Shown here: piece after piece, positions 51,557 to 63,800 of the stretch | Layout: every line of letters begins with the position of its first letter | Position numbering within the stretch: position 1 is the stretch's first letter | Program-made: the position numbers and the translations under genes | NCBI RefSeq assembly: GCF_021155765.1 | Contig: NC_060107.1 | Coordinates: 8,170,501 to 8,234,500, forward strand | DNA length: 64,000 nucleotides | Source of the DNA: Diprion similis | Taxonomy: Eukaryota; Arthropoda; Insecta; Hymenoptera; Diprionidae | Reading direction: 5' to 3' | The notes under the pieces: model-generated | The model's database searches: none | Told to the model about the DNA's origin: nothing | What the model saw: only the letters and a program-made list of their open reading frames with translations

Positions 51557-54500
51557 CCATTCTTTAAGGCTTGATAGGAAATTCTCAATCATCGTTTTAT
51601 CAAGTGTGCTTCATTCGAAACGCGAAATTGTATTGAGTAATTATCAAATATTCAAATTATCCATAGTGAAGAATAATTATCTTTTTTTTTTTTGTTACTT
51701 TACAAAAAATTTTCAGAAAAGATTACGTGGGTTAATTTATGTACAATCGTGGAAAAAACTTCAGTAATAACAAGCCTCCAGTGAAATCGCAGGAAACCAA
51801 TTTTAAATTTGTTTTCACCTACCGTTTTGAAATTTTCTTTCATTTTTCAACTTCGATATTTTTACATTATAAATTTATTGATTTGGTAAAATAATGAAAC
51901 GAATCAGAAGCTTTCAAGCCCAAGTTATTATCAAATTTTTGATGATATTTTTAATTCATTTTCGACCTTTCCACTGAGTGAGATTCTAAAAGGGATTCTG
52001 ATAATTTTTTGGGAACAGATCACTGGAAATTGGTTAATTACCATTTTTTTCCATTTTTTTCCTTACAAATTAACTGTCACGAGAAATAATTTCACCAATG
52101 TTTTCCACCATAGATGTATGGATATAAATAATGAATTTATTTGAAGCTATTCTAAAGAAAAAAAATTCAAATTTCGAAGACAAATCTTCGAAGCCACAAA
52201 GTTGGAAATTTAGCAAACCTGATATTCTGAGAGATGTTTGTATATTAAAGTTGAAAAAGTTTTAGGGAGTTTTCAAACCAAAGATAAGTGCAAAGACTAA
52301 ATTGCAAAGAGTAAACCACTACGGATTTAATTTTATTTTCTATATCTATTTCAATATGCAACCAGGTAAGTCGTTCACACGGAAGGAGCACTTCACGAAC
52401 CACATAATGTGGCATACCGGCGAGACACCGCATCGCTGTGATTTCTGCTCAAAGACGTTCACTCGGAAGGAGCACCTCTTGAACCACGTTCGCCAGCACA
52501 CGGGTGAGTCCCCACACCGATGCGGCTTCTGCTCCAAATCGTTCACCAGAAAGGAACACCTTGTTAATCACATCCGCCAACACACAGGTGAGAGCGGTTG
52601 GCAGATGTTCACTTCACGGGCAACTAATTACTATCGTTCGTAATAATGGTTACCCATCGTTATCTTACAGTATTCAGTCAAAATACCTTTCATGCTTCGA
52701 ATTTTATCTTTCTAACCCTTTTAGCAGTGTATTTTATAATCCGTGTTGAAGATTCTTACATCTACAATGGCTTAGAGCATTTTTGAGTAATATTTCAAAC
52801 ATTTTTTCCACAATACGCCATTTTGTTCTCCATTTAATATTGTGGAAACACTTTGTTACGTTCTGTAATAATAGGTGAGAAATTCATGCGATTGAAATTC
52901 AAGAAGTGAATTTATTGTTTACTTTTAACCTTTTGTAGTGAATTGAATCTTCAAATTATTTTTCACAACTAGTAAAAGGATCAGTAATTCCATCTTATCT
53001 ATTCTATGATTCTGTGTAATTTGACAGATTGATTGAGGGTTGAACTGCTCCTGAATTGAATAAGGGTGATAAAAGAAAATAACTTATTACTGTATATAAG
53101 TACAAACCGTTTTGCGATTGGCAATAGTAGAGAGTGGATGCCCGTCAAGTTCTACCAATTGAGCTGTTTTCAAAATATTTGAAAACGTGATTTCAATTCT
53201 AGGATTAACGTAAGAATATTTTAGATGCGTTCGTTCTCTATCTTAATAACTGCTGATAAAAATAATTTGCATAGAAAAAGTTTTATCAGGTTGAATTGAA
53301 TGTACGAATGGTTTCTTGAATCAATAATGCCATCCCAGTAAGAAGGATATATTTTGAAATAATGGATCTTTTTATTACTGTTTCATTCTGCCATACACAC
53401 CGCTCTCATGAATTTCTGTTCTTTTCCTTAATCTGACAGTCGATTTTTGACTAGTCGAATTGCTAGCTTCTCTCTCTACAAAAGATCCGATACCCCGTTT
53501 AACAGTTTTGTTGAGAAATAAAACATTCCCACTGAATAAGAAAATGAATTTGAAATATTTTTTGCTCTCGTTAACGATGAAAACTACCACAAATTATCTC
53601 AGTTGTAATAATATGGGTGAATGTATAGAATTGTCATTGAGCTTACTTCACTTTCGAAACCAGTAATCTCTTCAGGGTATAACAAGACAACTAGACTTTG
53701 AGATTATATTTTCAACTAATTTTATGCTTGCAGGGGAGACGCCATTCCGCTGCCAGTACTGCCCGAAGGCGTTCACTCGTAAGGATCACTTGGTTAATCA
53801 CGTCAGGCAGCACACGGGTGAGTCACCGCACAAGTGCCAGTATTGCACCAAATCGTTCACGCGGAAGGAACATTTGACCAATCACGTGCGTCAACACACA
53901 GGCGAATCGCCACACCGATGTCACTTCTGCTCGAAGTCGTTTACTCGAAAGGAGCACCTGACCAATCACGTTCGTATCCATACTGGGGAATCGCCACACA
54001 GATGCGAGTTCTGCCAGAGGACCTTTACTAGGAAAGAACATCTTAACAATCATCTTCGCCAACATACCGGCGAATCGTCACATTGCTGCAACGTATGCTC
54101 CAAACCATTCACCAGAAAAGTAAGTCTTTTTCCCCTCTCTAATTTTTTTCAAACATCCTTCATTCTTTTATCATTTATTACTGTGTTTTTTGTTCTGATT
54201 TCAACTCCGTAGAAGTTTAACGAAGTATAACATTTCTAAACATTGAATCGCTCTCTAACGTCTCTTCTTCTTTCTCTACTTTATTCCTACTAGGAACATC
54301 TTGTGAATCACATGAGATGTCATACAGGCGAACGTCCGTTCGTTTGCACCGAATGCGGCAAAAGCTTCCCTCTTAAAGGAAATCTCTTGTTCCACATGCG
54401 ATCCCACAACAAAGGCAGCAACGCGGAAAGACCGTTCAGATGCGATCTGTGCCCGAAAGATTTTATGTGCAAAGGACACTTGGTGTCCCATAGACGCTCT

Positions 54501-54767
54501 CATTCGGACGAAAGACCGCACAGCTGCCCGGATTGTGGAAAAACGTTTGTTGAAAAAGGAAATATGTTGAGGCATCTCAGAAAACATGCAGCTGAGGGAC
54601 CGCCGACACAAGTCAGCACACCTTCGGCTATTCCTCAACCAGGAGTTCTCCCTATTCCTACAGCTGCTGTTTTAGTTGGGCATCCGTTGGCTCCACCAGC
54701 TCCACCGGTTGTGCCCCAACATACCGTCGTTGTGCCGACACCACCTGGAGTGTTAACGTCGTATTAA
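45859..54767 (+). CDS. crol: Crooked legs homologue, 18-finger C2H2 transcription factor
   Basis: Ten exons splice in phase: 45859-45909, 46547-46942, 47621-48222, 48401-48542, 48677-49009, 49116-49360, 49522-49787, 52366-52587, 53734-54119, 54294-54767, giving 1038 aa. The pre-finger motif [20 protein letters not shown] (398-417) and the repeated FTRKEHLxNHxR fingers match Drosophila Crol very closely. The 18 C2H2 fingers span residues 479-979; most middle fingers carry the TRKEH helix and HTGE linkers. Upstream lie an N-terminal Gly/Ser/His-rich region and two polyGln tracts (190-220 and 292-313). The C-terminus is Pro/Val-rich and ends VLTSY, shorter than the fly's Gln-rich tail. In Drosophila, crol is ecdysone-responsive, acts in leg and wing morphogenesis and the cell cycle, and is nuclear. 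The donor after 46942 (GTTCGT) is weak but phase and homology support it. Exon 52366-52587 (222 bases) is phase-symmetric, so skipping would keep the frame and remove about three fingers. Confidence 0.95.
47009..47036 (+). repeat. T28 homopolymer in a crol intron
   Basis: Twenty-eight consecutive T, shortly downstream of the weak donor at 46943. Confidence 0.9.
47741..47833 (+). repeat. crol: CAG/CAA repeat encoding 31 glutamines in crol
   Basis: Ninety-three in-frame bases of mixed CAG and CAA codons (residues 190-220). The CAA interruptions should slow repeat instability. The polyLeu frame on the opposite strand is a shadow. Confidence 0.95.
48047..48112 (+). repeat. crol: CAG/CAA repeat encoding 22 glutamines in crol
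   Basis: Sixty-six in-frame bases (residues 292-313) in the same exon as the longer tract, with a central pure CAA run. Confidence 0.95.
49788..52365 (+). other. Long intron inside the crol finger array
   Basis: A 2.6-kb intron splitting finger 8 after its second Cys and the following Gly. I saw no additional finger-coding exon and no clear mobile element. A T28 run lies at 51529-51556. Confidence 0.6.
51529..51556 (+). repeat. T28 homopolymer
   Basis: Twenty-eight consecutive T in the long crol intron. Confidence 0.9.
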
Positions 54768-55353
54768 TGAAATCGCGAACGATTATTAACGTTTTATTAA
54801 CACAGTGGATATATGTGACATAAATTAGTGTTAACTAATTATATATACATACATATATAATACATACATATATATATACATATTATAAATAGTCGCTTGG
54901 CGTGAAATCTTTGACCCCTTTCTTCTTTTTCTTTTTTGTCAATTCATTGAATTCTTATACTTCGTATTTAACCATCATGTGTATACAAAAAGAATTTTGG
55001 CACATTGATTATTACTCTAAAAAAAGAAATGATTTTAAAGTCGTTACCAAGGCGGCTATAGACGGTGGGCAATTTCATGTTTAGTGAGTTGATAGTGTCA
55101 CTGAGTGATTGGTATTCAAATTTAATACTTTTAATCTCGAAGTGAACAGCGTACATGATTAACACAATATCATTGAACTGACGTTAAGGGAAATTTTTAT
55201 AATACCTGAATTATCCGACTTAAATCTACAGTTCAAGAATGCGAGCGCTTTGTACTTGGCTCGCAAATTTTAGAACATGTTGAATATCCTTGAGTTATGT
55301 ATATAAATCTAATCTGTCTGTTGAAAGATGTGCAACTTAGCGATTGCGATATT

Positions 55354-55359
55354 AATAAA
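55354..55359 (+). terminator. crol: Candidate proximal poly(A) signal of crol
   Basis: A perfect AATAAA, upstream of the pogo-type element, so the proximal 3' end would exclude that element. Confidence 0.4.
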
Positions 55360-55662
55360 GTAGAAATGTTGTAAGATCTCGCACATTTTAATGAAAACAT
55401 GAATTTCGTATTCCTCTGAATTGACTAATTTCACCTAAAATATTATAGTACGCTTTTACAACATGTTCTGAAAAAGAAAGTCGTCAAAAAATTACGCGAC
55501 TGACTAGCCAACTAAACTGTGATAGTCTCTTGTATCGAAAATCAGCAAGTTCCCAAAAACTTGTACGATAATTTTGTGACAAGGTGGCAATAACTGGTCT
55601 TTAAAATATCTGTAAGCGCTCGCATCGGTTACTTTACTAAACACGTTCATCACACCGTACTA

Positions 55663-56020
55663 CAGTGGAACCTCGATTATCCGAATTAATTGGCACCGGG
55701 CCTAGATCAGAAAATTGAAAGCATAATCGAAAAGAAATTTTTATCTTAGGGGATAACATATACAAAACAAATAAATGTTCGCGCTACGAGGAGCAAATAA
55801 AAATTATTGGTAGCAGTATCGTACAAACGGTCTAACATTAAAAGACGGAAAACGCACTTGTACATGCTCGAACACGTACGGTTTCCGCAAAATTGCAGCT
55901 AGTAACAATGTATATTTCGTGCTAAAAATGTATTTTTTGAGTCAACGTTCGGGTAAGTGAAAGTTTGGATAAGTTAAGTCGTGGTTCGGTTAAAAGATTT
56001 GGATAATCAAGGTTCTACTG
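55663..56020. mobile_element. pogo/Tigger-type MITE
   Basis: The left end CAGTGGAACCTCGATTATCC and the right end (reverse complement CAGTAGAACCTTGATTATCC) match at 18 of 20 positions. This is the classic pogo/Tigger terminal sequence (Tc1/mariner superfamily). A TA dinucleotide flanks each side (55661-55662 and 56021-56022), the expected target duplication. The 358-bp interior has no transposase. Confidence 0.88.
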
Positions 56021-57334
56021 TAGTTATACTCTGTCAAATAAAAATCTTAACTATTAATTCAGCGATTTCTGGTTGGAATTTGCCATCACCGTTACTCTCT
56101 TGGTCAGCATAACACTAATGATGTTGGCAAAGATTGCGCCACATCAACGTGTAGCAACCTCAATATATACTCCATTATCAATTGCAATGTAACAAGATCA
56201 ACGTATAATTATTCCCAAAGAAATTAAATTGCAGCTAGTATTTTCAAGTTTATACCAAAACAAAAATACAAAAGACAAAAATAAAATCTACAGAGTCAAG
56301 TTAGTTCGCAAAAAATATGAAGAGCGTACAGAGCGTGGGGGGTAAGTCAAGGCAGTAAGCAAAAGAAAAATAATGAAAGTGAACTGATTTTAGTACTTTT
56401 ACAAAAAAAAGAAAAGAAATGAAAACATAATAAGGGTATATATCATTGTAAATAATGATAAGAGTTTAATTTTACTTTTATTCTTTTTACTTGGTTTATT
56501 TACGTTTTAGTTTTTTCTCTTCTTCGTAAATATAAAAATGTACTACCATTTCGATTTTAACCCGTTCGGAATTTACATTCTGCTTCATAAATTGTAGATT
56601 TATTTTTTTGTGTCATCATATAATTTACACTCGGATCTTTGAAATTGATAGATTATTAGGTAGTCGATGACAATTCTTTTAGTTTTATTACAAATAGGTG
56701 GTTGGAATCTGTAAAATTCGAAGCAACCTGTTCGACAGCACAGAGCAACTATCTAATCTACTGATTATCCCCTTTGATTCTCTATTTTCGATTTTTGTTT
56801 CGTTAATTAAATTATTTTTTAATATATCGTGTATACACACATGTATATTCATTGGTAGCGCTGCAGAGATCTAGATATGGTATTAACACAAGAGAGAGAG
56901 AGACACACATAAGTTTTTAACAAATTAAGTGTAAATTTAATCTGTATGGATTTGTTGAATATTCTTGTCTTTCTTATACATATTATATATATGTATGTAC
57001 TATCTAATACTTGAGATTCTGGAATGAAATTCATAATACCATCTTAACAAGGTTACAAAATGAAAAGAAAAGATTTAAAAAATTTATATTAAATATAATG
57101 GTAATTAAGAACCAGCTTCTTCCCGTACATCTGTAGTTTAAGCAAGATAGAAGTTTTCTTGAGTGCAATATGCTTTTTACCCAGCGAAATATCTAAGCTG
57201 CTCTTGCAAACCTAGGTATTACGTTGGTATTTGAGACCATTGTCAATAAAGTGTTGGAACTTCTTTGTTGAAGCAAAGAAAACACGTTCACTTTCATCAT
57301 TGTATAAGTATACATTTGTATAGGTCCATATAAA

Positions 57335-57335
57335 T

Positions 57336-57405
<70 letters not shown>
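57335..57405. repeat. Compound CA then TA microsatellite
   Basis: AC units to 57350 followed by an uninterrupted TA run to 57405. Confidence 0.95.
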
Positions 57406-57408
<3 letters not shown>

Positions 57409-57884
57409 AATTAATGTATACATGTATGCATTGATATCTAATTACATTATGAGTTTTGTCGGAAAGTTATATACATGAGGGAAACAGAAACAAAACTACA
57501 TTTTTCTCGTGTTCTAAAGAATAGGAGAGTATGGCCATTCTATCGGCGTGAATCATCAATAGAGCTCTTATTATACTAATTTTAGCTATTACCAATTTAT
57601 TTTAGTATTTGACAAAATAGCACTACTAATAGAGACCGTAAGGTCATGTATTTCGTGTTTAGTGAGTAGGATTTAAAAAGAATGGAAGAAAAAAACCACA
57701 TGAAATATACTTAATATTATTATACATAGTAAAATCAATTTATATCAATCCAATTCGGTATGATGTACGGAAAAACATGGAAGGTTTTATTTTCTGCAAG
57801 CACAAAAAAAAAAAAAAAATTGAGAAAAAGTGCGTGACATGGCAAATCATGATTTATAAACACCCTTTTAGCACTCTAGATCCA

Positions 57885-57921
57885 CAATAATAATAATAGT
57901 AATAATAATAATAATAATAAC
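57885..57921 (+). repeat. AAT trinucleotide microsatellite
   Basis: Tandem ATA/AAT units with one GT interruption. Confidence 0.85.
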
Positions 57922-58153
57922 TAACTAACAATAATAATGAATGCTACTAAATTCCTTCGACTAGTTATATCTATAATGCATTATTATTATCTAAAGTACT
58001 AAATGTTTTGAAACAATATTATGTGAATGAGTGGAAGAAGTTATATTACATAGACTATAGACTTTCATTATATTCTCAGAATTATATATATATAAATAAT
58101 GATTATATATTATATAAATATGAAAAGTAATGAGGAATAAATAGAGATAATGT

Positions 58154-58351
58154 TTGTATGAATTAATATTATTATTATTAAATGTTGAAAGGAAAAGAAA
58201 AAAGATTAATTATGAATTGGTTTATGCTTTTCATGAAGAGGTTTATGCTAAGGGCTTGTTTCTAGAAGAAAATTCATACGACGAGCAAATTCGAATTTTG
58301 ATAGACCTCATTTTCCGTGAACCGAAACAATCTTCATTATATGAAAAATAA
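58154..58351 (+). other. 65-codon ORF of uncertain status
   Basis: The C-terminal part (NYELVYAFHEEVYAKGLFLE, then NSYDEQIRILIDLIF) has a balanced, charged composition unlike the surrounding low-complexity frames. There is no recognisable homology, no clear ATG context (the first codon is not ATG) and no splice evidence. It is probably chance, possibly a degraded coding relic. Confidence 0.15.
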
Positions 58352-59120
58352 TGCACAAGAATTATATAGTATAGCATTACTTTATCATTATTATAAAAAC
58401 TATACTTATATATATATATATTACTGTATAGCCAGTCAACCGTTCACGATAGCATAACAGATGATCTGTACTTCAATTCATTATTATCCTCTTTTACTAC
58501 ATAAAGTAATAAAAATAAGTATAAATTTCGGTCCACGGTGAAGAACGGTGATGGAAAGGTTTATTAAGAAGTGGTTTATTTTTAGATAGAAAGAAAATAT
58601 GTATAGAATTTTATTATGCACCATTGTAATATTATGTATCCCAGTTGTGAAACGAAATACACTGGTGTTATGTTAAATGTGAGACAACATGTGTTATTTA
58701 AACAAAAATATCTTATCCGTTTTAGTATTTGCAATGATACAATAATTGATTTTGATTCATCTGTATAATTTATTTAAATATCTTATGCTTAAAAAGAAAT
58801 GTGTTTCCCTCGTTTACAGTTAAGTTTCTCTATAAAAAAACGAATAACTGTAATTTTCTTGCAAAATTACGTTCACCGTTGTAATTCGTATTATATTCCG
58901 CGATGTAGTGAAACAATGCTCGACCGAAGGAAAAATAAGGTATCTATAATAAAACAAATTAGACAATTAATTTGCAAATATTTATATGTGCATACCAATG
59001 TATACCAACAGAATAGACGTTGGCATAGACTTATACGTTCGGGCTAATTTCAATTGAACGAATATTTCTAACCGAACTCGATTTTCTTTGAGCATTGAAT
59101 AACCCAATAAGTTTTTTTCA

Positions 59121-59144
59121 AAAAAAAAAAAAAAAAAAAAAAAA
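59121..59144 (+). repeat. Poly(A) run
   Basis: At least twenty-four consecutive A just before a CpG-rich zone. Confidence 0.9.
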
Positions 59145-59189
59145 TGGAATGGTTATTACAAATTTCAAATTACGTCTTGTGCACAGGGC

Positions 59190-59320
59190 AACGGCAACTT
59201 CACGGTTAACAATTGCCGCGTTAGCCTCGCGCATGCGCGGTACGACAGGAATGAAGTTGGTTACAGGTGTGCGAAGAACGGCGCGAAGTGACGGAATCGT
59301 GTAAATCCGCGGTGTGAGAA
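59190..59320 (+). promoter_or_regulatory. CpG-rich promoter-like zone with NRF-1-type palindrome
   Basis: GCGCATGCGC at 59229-59238 is a perfect NRF-1 (insect erect wing) consensus palindrome in a locally CpG-rich patch. It precedes candidate leader exons at about 59500-60690 and 60841-60889. The zone is probably the promoter of a gene lying mainly beyond the right edge. Confidence 0.45.
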
Positions 59321-59530
59321 TAAGAGTACCTCCTATAAGAATAACTTATTTATTAGGTATATTATAATAACTGTTAGAGGTCACTTTAGATGTTGTGAAT
59401 CCGAGTGTGTCTGTTTATATTTTGCTCTTGTGTACAATGTGTGTGTCGGTGTGTCACGTTATGTGTATCATTTGAATGCCCGAAGAGACGAATCGGGTGA
59501 AAAGAGGATTAGTGATCAGTGCGAGCGTGG

Positions 59531-59715
59531 ACGTCTAGCGATAAAGTCGAGCGATAATTAACCCATTGATATTGTTGCTGAGCTTATTCTTTTGAACTTA
59601 TGATTATTATAATTTATTTGCTCAGTTAATATTCTTTATTGTGTACCAACTAGATAAAGTCCAGCGATAATATCCCTTAATTCATAATTAACATGTTAAT
59701 ATTGTTGCTGAATCT
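59531..59715 (+). repeat. Diverged tandem duplication
   Basis: GCGATAAAGTCGAGCGATAA followed by ATATTGTTGCTGA (about 59538-59585) recurs as GATAAAGTCCAGCGATAAT and ATATTGTTGCTGA at about 59653-59712. The copies are about 115 bases apart. Confidence 0.55.
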
Positions 59716-60600
59716 ATTATTATTATTATTATTATTATTACCGACATTTTTTTTTTTGTTCCGATAAGATTTCTTTCGTGTTTAACACAACTTATGTATT
59801 TGATATTATAAGAATAAGAATAACTTATTCTTACACCGTGTGTAAGTCTCAGTATTTGCTGTGGGCCTTGTAATTCGTCAAACACGTTCTTGCGGAAGTG
59901 AAATTTATCAATTAGTCTACGGCCCGGAGATAATTGAAATCTGGAAAATCATTGCGATTTAATTTGCAAATCATCAATTGACCATAGCAGAAATGGCTTA
60001 TTAATCGTCACGATATTGTATTTGCGATCTTTACAATATACAACGTCAGATTTTATGGGTTTTATCGGCTTCCGCATGACGTTCTTGTCTGACCAAAGAA
60101 TTGGTTCTTTTTTTTTTGTTTTTCTTTTTTATTCATCAATTTTGTCAACTAATCCGCGATAATCATACTATACCTTCCAAAAGGAAACTCGTTAGTAAAT
60201 AATTGTAGGCTACAAGGCGAAAACTACGTGGTTAAAAGAATTTGGCATTTTCGATTCTGCACGTATTTGCATATTACTTATGACGGATTAAGCTCTGATC
60301 TGTCATTTCATATCTCATTTAAGAATTGTTTCCGTATTTCGAGTGCGTCAAGAGCTTCGAAGGCTTTAGCTTCTTTTAATTTAGCAACTTGCTTTTTTTA
60401 TTAAATTAATTACAATGTGTGGCAGCATTGGCTGTGATTAAGAAACAATTAAAATGAAGTGGTCTTACTAATCGAAAGTGTTAAAGAAGTGGAATCAGTG
60501 AAATCGATCGTTTTGCTAAAAAATAGTTACGTTACGAAATGGATTTGCAGTTTGAGTGAATATTTTGTGTTATTTGTGACATGGTGCAATAAGTGCGGCT

Positions 60601-60889
60601 TCAGAATTTGACCTTTGAACAAGCGATGTGACGACGCCAGGATGAGTTTATGCAAGGACTGCATTCGGGCCATGGAGCAACGGATACGAGGTAATAAAAG
60701 TTGGCTTAAATACTCGTTACAACATTAAACATTATAGAAACTAGTTGAACAAGATTTTTTTTACACGAAAATCCAAATAATGAAACTTAAAACTGTGACT
60801 ACTGTTCCATGCTAATTCAATTTGTAATTTCTTTTTTCAGTTGCGAGCAGAGACATTTGAGTAGCTGAAAAAATTACTCAACAACGTTG
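60601..60889 (+). other. Candidate 5' leader exons of a gene extending past the window
   Basis: An exon-like segment ends at 60690 before a GTAATA donor, with an ATG at 60642 (MSLCKDCIRAMEQRIR). A good acceptor (TTTTTTCAG) precedes 60841, and a donor (GTGAGT) follows 60889. Spliced together, the ATG frame stops after 22 codons, so these look like noncoding leader exons carrying a small upstream ORF. Confidence 0.35.
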
Positions 60890-63800
60890 GTGAGTTCATG
60901 ACTACAACTTTTTTTCTTCTTCAATCAGTAAATCCATTCTCGAAGTGGTTACTTACGTTTCGTAGTTTTGTTTCATTGCTCGTTCAACATTCGTCGATTC
61001 GTTCGTAAAATTTGTCTCTCTAATCGTCTGAATTTGTCGAATAACGCGTCTGATTGACCTGCAATACCTTCTTAGCGCTGGTTCTTATACGAATCTATCG
61101 CCAACTTCGATTAAGAAAGTACAAAAACCGCATTTCTTTTCAGTTCAGTAGATAACGAATGAATGGGGTTCTTCCAATTTAATCCTGCTTTTCATGCCTC
61201 AACTTGATTCTTCTCGGTTCTGAAAATAAAATTTTCAAACCGCAGTGAAAAGCATTTGATAATCCAATCTTGAAATATGACTAAAAACCTTGTCCAACTC
61301 TTAAGCTAATCATACTTTACTTTGGTTTAGCTATATTTCTTGCTTTTGGGTTATTGAACTGGTTTTTAATAACTGCATCAAAGAGAAAAATTCTTGATCG
61401 ACGAAAATATCTGCTTTAATAGTTCTTGCCGAATAATTGAGTGATTCAGAAAAAAATTTATACATAGATATGCCTTTTTGTGTCTGAACAAAATTTTTAA
61501 TTACTAAACTTTAGTGAATTATTTGAATTATTTCGTCTGGAATATATCGCGTGTTCGACAATGAACGTATGAAAATCTGTTTATTTAATGAATTTTGAAG
61601 ATTCAACAAAAGTTAATATTTATCCAATTACCGACGGTGCCGCACTTTGCTCTCTCATATCGTTCGTTGATTTTTCTTTTACCGACCGTCAACCTTACAT
61701 CATCTGCAAAACTCACATGATAAATCCAACCTAGCAACTATAGATCATTCATAGCTAGTCAGTGTCAGGTGGTGCTTTTCAACGGTAAATATCAGAACTA
61801 TTTTTACCGCAAGTGTTAGAATTTAAAAATATGCAACATATCGCGAACGAGGCATAAAAAAGTAAAGAAAAAAAGAAATCAATATAGGTTGCAAAAAATT
61901 TTCGAAACTGTTATTCGTACGCTTCGAACTAGATTGTCTCGTTTTCAGACTGAAATATACGCGTGTAAAAAAAATCATCATTCATATCCGAGGAGAAAAA
62001 TTAACTGTTCCGTCTAACCGTCAGTTGCCATAATCGGAAGCGCAAATTTTCAATGTCAACTTTCGAATGATTCAATCTTTGCGAGGAGGTGATAACCTAA
62101 TTCTCAACTTCTCAAGGCGTCGACAAGTATTACCAAAGTATTAAACAAATGCTATTTACATCATACCTATGCGTCGTACGTCGATACCTATTTACGTGCG
62201 AAACATACTAATGTACAAGAAAAATAAAAAGCCTTTGCCGAATGATACATATTATCTCTAGATGTTATTGCACGTGTGTATACTTTCAATATACGCATAT
62301 ATACTTGCGTACATCATCACCGATGCTTATCCCGTGCCAGCGAAGGAAAATAACACTCGTTACACGCGCATCATTATACCCTATACATATGGTACATGCC
62401 CCTCTATAATCTACCTCGCGATATGCAATTTATTTTGGTGAAATTACGAACCGAATCGCAGTAGTTGTTGATATGTTGATCGTGAAAAAATTTTAGGGAA
62501 ATTTTGCGATGATCTGGTATATGGAGAAGAATTTTTTTTTTTTTTGATGCAATTAAATATCTAGTACTCGTATATCACAATCGTTTTTTTCTTACTAATT
62601 TTTTTCATATACGTATTTATAATTTATACGTGCATAGAGAGCGTAAAAAAATATTTTCGAGCAAGTTATGAAATCAATTTTTATCCCACCATGACTCATC
62701 TGTTGATCGTACCAAAATGTTATTATTCGCGGTAGAAAAATTTCACGTAATATAATAACAATATGGCGGATAATTAGCAGCCTCTTTCAGGTAAAACAAA
62801 AAAAAAAAAAAAATAATCTAATTACGCATGGAAATTAGGAATGTGCAAAAATTGTACAATTTTTTTTTTTTATGAAATATGAATTCATGCAGCTTTCAAT
62901 GTACAGAATGTTACGCGTTACTTCGGCAAAATAAAAATGCACAGATGATATACGACTCGTAAATTCTGCTAAAAAATACCACTTAATGTTTGCACAGAGA
63001 CGTTATAAGAATACTTATATATTTACGTATATATATGTATACTTGTGCGTGTGTGTGTGGATATAATAGTATTTGTCGAGGAGCAGTTAGCGCTTATATA
63101 CTCAACGTATAAATGACTAAGAAAATAAGAGCCGATTTAGCTCAATTACCGGCCAAGGAGATGGCATTCTGCGGTTACATTTCACGTATGCCTGCAGTGT
63201 GTTTGTTACGTGTCTAATACGTAACGCTGTCGCTGGTATTCAAGTATCTACCTTTTGCAGAATGGCCTCGATAAGATCTACCGGAGTAGCTGCGTTCTCT
63301 GGCTAACAATAAAATTTATTGTTAATCTTTCTCGTATACTTCGCTCGTCCAATGAGATTAGTTCTTTGAATGATCGACGGTATGTTTAATATGCTGTACT
63401 GTACACATACGGATACGATGATTAAAAACTATAAATTGCCAATCGGGTTAATTGGTAAGAGCAGGATCGAGTTAATTCGCTAAAAAATTATGTGTAGAAA
63501 TTTAAATCCCTAAACGAAACCTATAGATGCGAAAATTTTAAAGATCCGAAAACGACAAAATACTATCTTTTTATAAACGTTGACTCAAAGGGTTAACCGT
63601 TAATATATGTAGGGAAGATTTTCGCTCAAGGAATTAAGAAATCTGTGCTTGAAAGGGGGTGAAAATAAGTGATAAGCGATTTAATATAAACTTTTTTGAA
63701 GAAATAACTTGAAAGAAGAATTCTTTCTTTTATAAAATTATTTATGTATTCCAAAGCTGCTGCTGGATGAACGATTGTGGTAAAAACACGAGTAGGAATA

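Larger units (their letters stand above)
54768..58800 (+). other. crol 3' UTR and downstream spacer
   Basis: AT-rich and non-coding. The first perfect AATAAA is at 55354-55359, about 590 bases after the stop. Further signals, such as one near 58134, allow a much longer 3' UTR. It contains the pogo-type MITE at 55663-56020 and several microsatellites. Confidence 0.5.

Noticed and set aside
52504..54065. Alternative-frame ORFs on both strands within the crol finger exons
   Set aside because: They are shadows of the conserved finger coding sequence.
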